Of a stretch of 64,000 nucleotides of DNA, positions 62,940-64,000 are shown piece by piece (the stretch's first letter is position 1; each line of letters begins with the position of its first letter). A program made the translations under genes and the position numbers. Under the pieces are notes generated by a model. That model saw nothing but the letters and a program-made list of their open reading frames with translations, was not told the origin of the DNA and searched no databases. Origin of the DNA: Chamaecyparis obtusa (lineage: Eukaryota > Streptophyta > Pinopsida > Cupressales > Cupressaceae); the NCBI GenBank assembly GCA_027943335.1, contig BSBK01002089.1, forward strand, positions 1,449,001 to 1,513,000. Reading direction: 5' to 3'.

Positions 62940-63880
62940 TCCCAGCCACCATCTTTAATAAATTTATCTGGATCATCTGAAATGGTCTTCAAAATTGGCC
63001 ACCAGTTCAAGTTCATTCTGCTTTCATAATACTTTATATCCATTGAGTTTATCCATTCTTTGATGCCATCAAGAGAAGATTGAGGAATAACATCAATGCA
63101 GAGTACATCCCACTTGAAGTCTTTGAAAATAATAGCCATATCAAATGCCTTTTGCCCAAGTCCTACTCTCTCAAGGTTAACTATCTCAATCTCACTAAGG
63201 GTTATTACTAAGAAAGGCAATTCCACCAACTCTACCAAATAGTTTACGGTAGGAACAATAAAAGTAGAGGCTTTGAAAGGAACTCCATGAAAACCTAGCT
63301 CTCTAAATGGTATATCAAACTCCAGTTCAAAATCTTTTAGATGAGGCTTCTCCCATAGCTCTGTTACTCATTTAACAAACCCTTCAAACTCTCCATTGAT
63401 TTGATTTTTCCTGTCCCTCTCTTGCTGCTCTTCCTCAATTTCATCGGGATCATACATGGACCTTCTTGCCCGTCCTAAAGTTTGGACCACGTCCATTACT
63501 TCCACATAAAATTGGACATCCTTAGTCTTCTTAGTTCCCACCATAATATGGTTATGCAAATGAAAATGAAGCAAAGTAATCATCTCCTTCTCTACTGGCT
63601 TGAAGAATGCGTGTTTAATATTTTGATACATGATATCAACTTTCTCTCTGCTCTCATGGTTGAATATAGAAATCCATTATAGTGGTCCTCTAGAGTTCTA
63701 GTCATCTTTCTTCCTCTTCCACCAAATGCCGGCCTGATCCACAAGTCTGCCAACCTAATTGGCTTTGTTTTTGAAAGCTGAAGTTTCTTCTAAGTCACCA
63801 GTGTAGGTCTCTCTGCCTTTTCAGACTCTGTCATAGCTACAGACTGTCTGTGGGATTTGATCATTTGTACCACTTGGTTG
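62940..63880 (-). pseudogene. SPT16: FACT complex subunit SPT16 fragment (pseudogene)
   Basis: SPT16 is the large subunit of the FACT histone chaperone, acting on nucleosomes in the nucleus. Minus strand from about 63880: VVQMIKSHRQSVAM, TESEKAERPTLVT, a TAG, then KPIRLADLWIRPAFGGRGRK (about 63720-63780). A frameshift near 63640 precedes NIKHAFFKPVEKEMITLLHF and KDVQFYVEVMDVV, YDPDEIEEEQQERDRKNQIN (63390-63460), then a TGA at 63368-63370. The same frame continues with RELGFHGVPFKASTFIVPT (about 63260-63320), TLSEIEIVNLERVGLGQKAF, SSLDGIKEWINSMDIKYYES and DDGGWEFLN-like text ending near 62940. This is the middle domain and following Pob3/Rtt106-like part; N- and C-termini are missing. No intron is seen across the stretch. 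After WEFLNWE the protein similarity stops and the sequence matches the tail of the 1331-bp tandem unit. Confidence 0.85.
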
Positions 63881-64000
63881 ATGATGCTGGGGCATCTAGC
63901 AGGGCACCTGAGCCCAGGAGTGGAATGGCATTCAGAGATGTTCAATTACAATGTTAGACTCAATATTCAAAGCAAAATTCATAATCAAGTCTACAGGTCA

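Larger units (their letters stand above)
61612..62942. repeat. 1331-bp tandem unit, copy 2
   Basis: Same order and same spacing as copy 1, with scattered substitutions. Its last about 95 bases run directly into the SPT16 pseudogene, whereas those of copy 1 run into the start of copy 2. Confidence 0.9.

Overview
The window looks like intergenic chromatin of a large-genome seed plant. Supporting this: plant-type Ty1/copia and Ty3/gypsy elements with initiator-tRNA-Met primer sites, plant L1-type LINEs with a C-terminal RNase H, a CACTA-type terminus and 5S-rRNA-derived modules. The old, heavily mutated and deeply nested elements suggest a gymnosperm, but that is inference. I see no intact host gene. 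The only host-gene homology is a broken copy of the FACT histone chaperone subunit SPT16 at the right edge.

Layout. 1-17.1 kb: remnants of copia-type elements with env-like accessory ORFs. There are three LTR ends, two tRNA-Met primer sites, one gag with four zinc-knuckle units, and three diverged copies of one non-gag/non-pol ORF family (about 1.35-3.16, 5.55-7.26 and, on the minus strand, 13.74-15.64 kb). A LINE 3' fragment lies at 12.1-13.0 kb. 17.1-26.1 kb: a minus-strand Ty3/gypsy chromovirus-type element, truncated at its 3' end. Its AT-rich 5' LTR is split by a minus-strand LINE (22546-25427) with a perfect 13-bp target-site duplication (TSD) and an unexplained extra ORF downstream of its RNase H. 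26.1-29.6 kb: no gene recognised; one long (AT)n array. 29.6-36.0 kb: a plus-strand LINE with recognisable endonuclease, RT, zinc-binding and RNase H parts, interrupted by a 934-bp solo LTR with a 5-bp TSD. 36-39.6 kb: mostly unrecognised, with a 498-bp tandem duplication.

39.6-59.8 kb: a Tnt1-like copia element is split by a 16,965-bp insertion (40613-57577) with a single 5-bp TSD (AACAA). The insertion is a head-to-tail array of one chromovirus family: LTR-body-LTR-body-LTR-body-LTR. All four LTRs are 857 bp with the TATA box at the same offset. Bodies 2 and 3 share a frameshift and nonsense mutations that body 1 lacks, so at least one duplication happened at DNA level after the element was already damaged.

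59.8-64 kb: a CACTA-like end full of GGTCAAAATTTTGACC-type palindromes, then a 1331-bp tandem duplication. Each copy holds a fold-back made of four 5S-rRNA-derived modules (minus, minus, plus, plus). It abuts the SPT16 pseudogene. The most unusual items are the chromovirus tandem array, the palindromic 5S modules, the env-like ORF family and the extra LINE ORF.
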